From positions 78,152,719-78,216,718 of the forward strand of contig NC_071668.1 of the NCBI RefSeq assembly GCF_028554725.1: a DNA stretch of 64,000 bases, written 5' to 3'. The DNA is from Zeugodacus cucurbitae (Eukaryota > Arthropoda > Insecta > Diptera > Tephritidae). A program made the position numbers and the translations under genes. The notes beneath the pieces were generated by a model. It was not told the DNA's origin. It made no database searches and worked only from the letters and a program-made list of their open reading frames with translations. This document shows, piece by piece, positions 59,673 to 64,000 of this stretch (position 1 is its first letter; each line of letters starts with the position of its first letter).

Positions 59673-61074
59673 CTGGAAAGAGTAAGGATTACTTGTATTT
59701 GAGATATACTAAATTGGAACAAATGGTAATAATTGTGGAGGAAGTTTATCTAGGAATATATAGGTAAGAGCATTGATGCCATTATACACTCTTGACTGAC
59801 AATTGACGATTGATTATTCACTATTAATTGTTTACTGCAGTCATTGATTTCAATTGTCGAACAGTTCACTTTAAAGAGTTCAAAAACTTAGAGTATTTCC
59901 ATAACTCTCTTGAAGACAACTGCAAAAGCACTTCGTTCGTTTGTGTTGTACCATAAAAAGCAACAGCACATTTGCGCCGAATGTGTGTTTTATTATACGA
60001 TTGGACAAACGAGCGCGACGCTCGTCCAGCGTTGCACTTGCGTTCCAGCTGTTGCACCGTTATTTGTTCGTTTTTTGTTCGTTTTTTGTTTTCAAAGCAG
60101 AAGTCTAAGCACACATTTTGCTGCGTTTTGACTCCTTGGTTGGCCGGCGAATATGAATGGCGCGCACGCAAGCCATAAACCATTCGGGCATTATGAACAG
60201 CGGGTGACCGGCTATGCGGCGAAGGCAAGCGCGAAAGAGGAGCATGACAGTAGGCGCGCACTCTCTCACCTCCCCCTCCTCCTCTTCGTGTGGTGCATTT
60301 TTTCGGGAAGCGACAGCACACGCAACCGAGCCAAAGAAACAATTAAATCGCATCAAGTGGCTTAAATGGCGAATGTGTGCTCGTGGCGCCTCCAACTATG
60401 TAGCAGTCCGTTGGAAATATGCGCTTTGGAAACGTAACGAACGAACGTATACGAGTATTCATTGCGGCCAATTAAGTAGAGGGAACATTAAATTGTTTAT
60501 ATGCTTTTATGGTCGTTTGTTTCGCGCTCGTACACACCCTTTCAACGCCTCCACAATAACGGCAACGGTACTTTGTTGCTACTTAAAGCATGCCATTATT
60601 GTTGTTGGGCGGTTAAATAGCAACGTGACCTCATAAAAATTGACCGTGACTACGCGTCCGACAGTTTTTCTTCCAAGCGCGCTTGCTTTCTTTGGCGTGG
60701 ATTAGTTTATTTTGTGGCTGTGGCTGTGATGTGCAAAGCAATTTCAACTGCGTCTATCTGCTTGTGGGCATTTCAATTATACGCTTTGCTGCTGTTGCTC
60801 AACTGCCATTTGAAGTTTTTGTTTATCGCTTAATAGCTTAATTAGCGGCGCTTGTTCGCCACTGACGGACATCCAACACGCTCGTGGCTGCTGCGTGGCT
60901 TGAATGACTTGTTAGTCATTTGCTGTCGTTATTGTCACAAAAAGCGGTATGAGGGCATGTGCACTCGTCTATTTCCGGGTGATTCTCTACTTGTTTATTT
61001 GGCACGAAAAACAAATGCGAATTTCCCATTTTTGGTGGATGCCTTAAGGCATTTGAGAAATTTAATTTGCTTAC
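59673..61074. other. Predicted intron of the Beat-like gene
   Basis: This 1.4-kb span separates two exons that join in phase 0. It holds GC-richer DNA at 59.95-60.65 kb with overlapping open frames on both strands (59866-60342 minus, 60214-60636 plus). These lack domains and compatible splice sites as far as I can see, so I treat them as chance frames. No element ends were recognised. Confidence 0.5.
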
Positions 61075-61194
61075 CTTTAATTTTCCTGCGCTGAAGTGTT
61101 GGGGTGTGATCACGAAGTGTATCCCTGAAACGGCTGTTTCCAGTTCGCGCGCCTCTCGCATGGGTTTGTGGTGGCGTATATGGGAGGGATTGGT
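61075..61194 (-). CDS. Beat-like gene, exon entering the last Ig strands
   Basis: Predicted internal exon of exactly 40 codons. The acceptor GAATTTCAG ends at 61195, and the donor TTAAAG/GTAAGC after 61075 is near consensus. It encodes TNPSHIRHHKPMREARELET, then AVSGIHFVITPQHFSAGKLK. The pattern G-hydrophobic-F-x-V then HF-x-x-G-x-L-K-hydrophobic-R-C, completed by the next exon, is characteristic of the second Ig domain of Beaten-path proteins, which bind Sidestep-family receptors during axon guidance and synapse choice in flies. Both ends are phase 0. The first Ig domain, signal peptide and promoter are not found between here and the right edge, so the gene continues outside the window. Confidence 0.75.
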
Positions 61195-61445
61195 CTGAAA
61201 TTCGAAAACCATATTGAATTATACAAATAACAACGTTGATACATTAAAAATATATAATATTTGAAGTCTTTGTCGGCACTGTTTCGAATCCAAAATGTGC
61301 GATGATGGTAAGATGTTGAGCTTTTAATTTCGAAGAAGTACTTATCCAATCCTGAAATATATGTATTTTTCCTTAATTTTTTTAACTTGTATGGTTACTT
61401 TGTTCTTAGATTTTATAATCAATCACTTGTTCCTCTAAAAGGATT

Positions 61446-61520
61446 GGTTAGGTTAGGTTAGGTTAGGTTAGGTTAGGTTATTGTAGGTTAGGTTAGGTTA
61501 GGTTAGGTTAGGTTAGGTTA
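61446..61520 (+). repeat. Interstitial (GGTTA)n, seven plus seven units
   Basis: Seven GGTTA units (61446-61480), one variant TTGTA, then seven more (61486-61520). GGTTA is a rotation of TTAGG, the canonical arthropod telomere repeat. Flies lack telomerase and do not use it at chromosome ends. The block lies in predicted intronic DNA of the Beat-like gene, so it is not a telomere. Confidence 0.95.
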
Positions 61521-61947
61521 TAGGGCAGAACCTAGTGACAAAGCCACAAGAAATTCCACTTTGATAGAACAACATGACGGTGTTTGTCTAGAAGGCCAGC
61601 AAAAGCTCTCACGTCATTGTTAACGATTTCAGATTGATCTACTTAGCAGCTTTATATTTTTGTTCACTTTGTTAATATTTTCCTACTGGGAATATCTCTC
61701 GTAAATTAACAATTTAGTTTCGTTTGTGGTTTCGCAAGTTGTTGGCATGAATTTTAATTGATCTAAAAACTTTTTCTCAATAAAAACTGAATACGGATGG
61801 GCAAGGTACATATTTAAAATGTTTGACTCAAGAAAAGCTCATTTACACTTTTTATACTCTATTCTTAGAGGCTGAAAACATATGGCGTGCGAGCGTTCCC
61901 ATTAATTGTGTCGTAACCTCAATCTCAGCCATAAATGAAGAAAAGCA

Positions 61948-61970
61948 CCCCCCCCCCCCCCCCCCTCCCC
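61948..61970 (+). repeat. C18 homopolymer followed by TCCCC
   Basis: Eighteen consecutive C bases (61948-61965), one T and four more C, followed by TTTTC. Such a run is rare in AT-rich fly DNA. The G-rich complement could fold as a quadruplex. Homopolymer length is error-prone in sequencing, so the exact count is uncertain. Confidence 0.9.
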
Positions 61971-64000
61971 TTTTCTCTTACTCGTAACGATTGCGTTTTC
62001 GTGGTATAACTCAAGGAAAATTAAATTATTCCCGTAAATGACTTTTCAACTGGCATTAAATTGTCAGTTTGCTAGTTTGTTTGCAATGTTCAACAGTAGA
62101 AAAAAAGTTATTGTTATTGTTATTGCCGAAAATCGTCTCCATAATTTGCAGAACTTTTACAATTTTGTTTCGGCAAAATGAAATGAAAATTTGAGCACAC
62201 AACTACAGATTTATGGCAATTTGTATTATAACGGTAATGGCGAAGGCGCATGCAACGGTCTCTATGTAATGAATCTATGATATTATACTCGTTTATATGT
62301 ATACCTATCTGCTTCGTGCTGGAATGCACGTGCAACGAGAAACAATGCCACTTCGGCTACAAGTATCACTACTGCAAAATGAAATAGCGCAGAAAACTTT
62401 GCCCTGCACTATTTTCGAATATTTAAAAAATAAACATATCAACGACCAACAGTTTTCGGCAATGGCTTATTACGTTTGCATTTTTTCTCCAGACATTCAC
62501 CAAGAATAACAATCACCGAAAACTTTAAATAAACAGACCACACCGAGGCGACAGTAAAACTAAATTATTAGCAAGCGAGATAAGCGGTGTGGGTGTGAGC
62601 GAGGCGCCCAGGGCGTGCTTACAACGCCCGCACTTGTGGTGTGTGTGCGGCGAAATATGGCGCCCACATTCAATGCACTTCCAAACCAGTTTGGCATTAT
62701 GTGCCTGGTGCGCATGTGCGTGTGTATGCCTGTCGCCCGGTAAGAGAAGTTGCCAGCGTAGGTAAACACTGCTTACGAGCGAGCGGTGAGCGTATCTATG
62801 GATGCAAAGTTTGGCCTTTTAAATGTAATGCGGAGTGCGTAGCTGTGCAACTGTGGGTGTCCAATGGGATTTAGCGGAAGTTTTTAGTGGCAAACAAATA
62901 TAAAATATGACTACTAGTTGAGGAAATTTATTTTCCTGTGGGAAGCTGTTCGCTTGTGTTCTGTGTAAAATGCCGGAAAAAGGGCGGAGAGCTTAAAACT
63001 CAATTCTTAAGTTATTTATTCCTATTTATTGTTAAACACAAGTGCTAGTATTAAACATTTATATTTGATGCATAACCTCTTGTAATAGCAACAGTAGAAT
63101 TGTATACTCTAAGAAGATGATACATTGCACACGAAAGAATAGAGTGAAGGGCCCCTAGATAGCATTATATAGTGTTTCAAATATCCAACTAGGCAAAATA
63201 TGTAAGTTAGTTTTGTTTTTTCAAATTCCACAGTCCCCGATCTCCGAGTTTCTTCCACTCATTCTCAGAGAAACTTAAATTTCTCATTAATTTGAGAGCG
63301 CACGCCACAATAATAGGAGAGCTTGGATGCGTATTTTTATGACAAAAATGGAAGCTTCGATTTAATAGATTTGTGTCTATTTGTATATTTTATTATGACA
63401 TATGTACCGTTATTTAAGTTATTTAAACTTCTACAAAGCATTTCCTATTCATCCTTATCTAACTTGTGTAACCAGAAACAGTTTTGAAAAGCACAACTTT
63501 AGATTCCTGAAACTACAAACAGGAAAAAACAAGGAAGCCTACCGAACTTGGCTTCTGACCGCCCTTGCTTTGCAAATCCTTTTAATTCCCTGTAGGCTCC
63601 AATTACGGCAAGTTAGTGCCAGAGCACAGCGCTGAGTTTTTCGGGACAGCTATGTGGTGCGCTCTCGAGGACAGACATTCTATGGCAACGAGCTCACAAT
63701 ACATGCCGACGCCTGGCAGTTGGCAGTCATGTGAGCTTCAGTGAAAATTTGCGGTCTTGCGACGAAGCGAAGGTGTGCCGAAGGGCCGACAGATCCGAAA
63801 GCAGTGTGCGGCGCGCGGCTCCAGTAGCCAGCAGTGGCCGAGGTAAAAATTATGTGCAGCTGCGCTTCGAGAATAATGCTGCTAATGCATGCGGATGCAG
63901 TCGCCTGCGAGTGTGTGTGCGTGTGCTTGTGACGTGCAACACAGTTGGTTGCAGCCAAAAGTTTTGTCAGGCGAACGGCAACTGTTGCCTGCAACCGTAC

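Larger units (their letters stand above)
61195..64000. other. Predicted upstream intron of the Beat-like gene, with simple repeats
   Basis: I searched the minus strand for an Ig1 signature (Val-Lys-Trp-Tyr) and the Ig2 Trp-Phe-Ile-Asn strand and saw neither. The region holds the (GGTTA)n block, the C run and short open frames without domains (60916-61212, 61110-61349, 62120-62335, 62560-62769, 63680-63994). The last 350 bp are GC-richer. Confidence 0.45.

Noticed and set aside
61446..61520. Chromosome end
   Set aside because: It is interstitial, with unique DNA and predicted exons on its left and ordinary sequence on its right.
63680..63994. 104-codon minus-strand frame at the right edge as the Beat-like first exon
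   Set aside because: No Ig1 motif, and the frame includes a CA-repeat translation.

Overview
This window is eukaryotic nuclear DNA and reads as a gene-poor, repeat-rich stretch of a higher-fly chromosome. AT-rich sequence, abundant CA, TTG and CAA microsatellites, many ACATATGTATGTACATA-like runs, short-intron splice signals and dipteran-type transposon remnants all fit Diptera. A true fruit fly (Tephritidae) is my best guess, by general resemblance only, because no search could be run. There is no operon, CRISPR array, bacterial promoter or recognisable tRNA/rRNA gene.

Three things look like host coding sequence. (1) At 11.7-12.8 kb (minus strand) lies an intact, intronless cytosolic-type malate dehydrogenase paralogue of 354 codons. 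It keeps the NAD loop, the Asp/His catalytic pair and three substrate arginines but has lost a normally invariant Asn. (2) At 57.3-61.2 kb (minus strand) there are three exons with matching splice phases. I join them into the 3' half of a Beaten-path-like immunoglobulin-superfamily gene; its 5' exons are probably beyond the right edge. (3) At 24.6 kb (plus strand) there is a weak candidate small gene whose 3' end is cut by an inverted-repeat element. A truncated alpha-tubulin retropseudogene sits at 15.7-16.2 kb.

The rest is repeat landscape. A 757-bp TTAA-flanked MITE lies at 3.8-4.5 kb, and a 323-bp TA-flanked mariner-type MITE at 6.5-6.8 kb. One long dispersed element has copies or fragments at 8.6-9.4, 15.6, 16.5, 18.6-19.6 and 41.9-43.2 kb. 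Three degraded non-LTR (RTE-like) reverse-transcriptase tails lie at 22.1, 27.0-27.5 and 35.0-35.5 kb. A second TTAA element has copies at 24.0-24.5 and 47.5-48.2 kb. An internally deleted mariner transposase remnant lies at 38.9-39.6 kb. Two tandem arrays stand out: a 63-bp minisatellite packed with CACGTG E-boxes (52.1-53.1 kb) and a 112-bp array (55.9-56.3 kb). An interstitial (GGTTA)n block and an 18-base C run follow at 61.4-62.0 kb.

The most interesting items are the split Beat-like gene with its long low-complexity C-terminal exon, the E-box minisatellite about 4 kb beyond that gene's stop codon, the divergent MDH paralogue, and the small reading frame that an element insertion appears to have re-terminated. 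All functional names rest on motif reading by eye.
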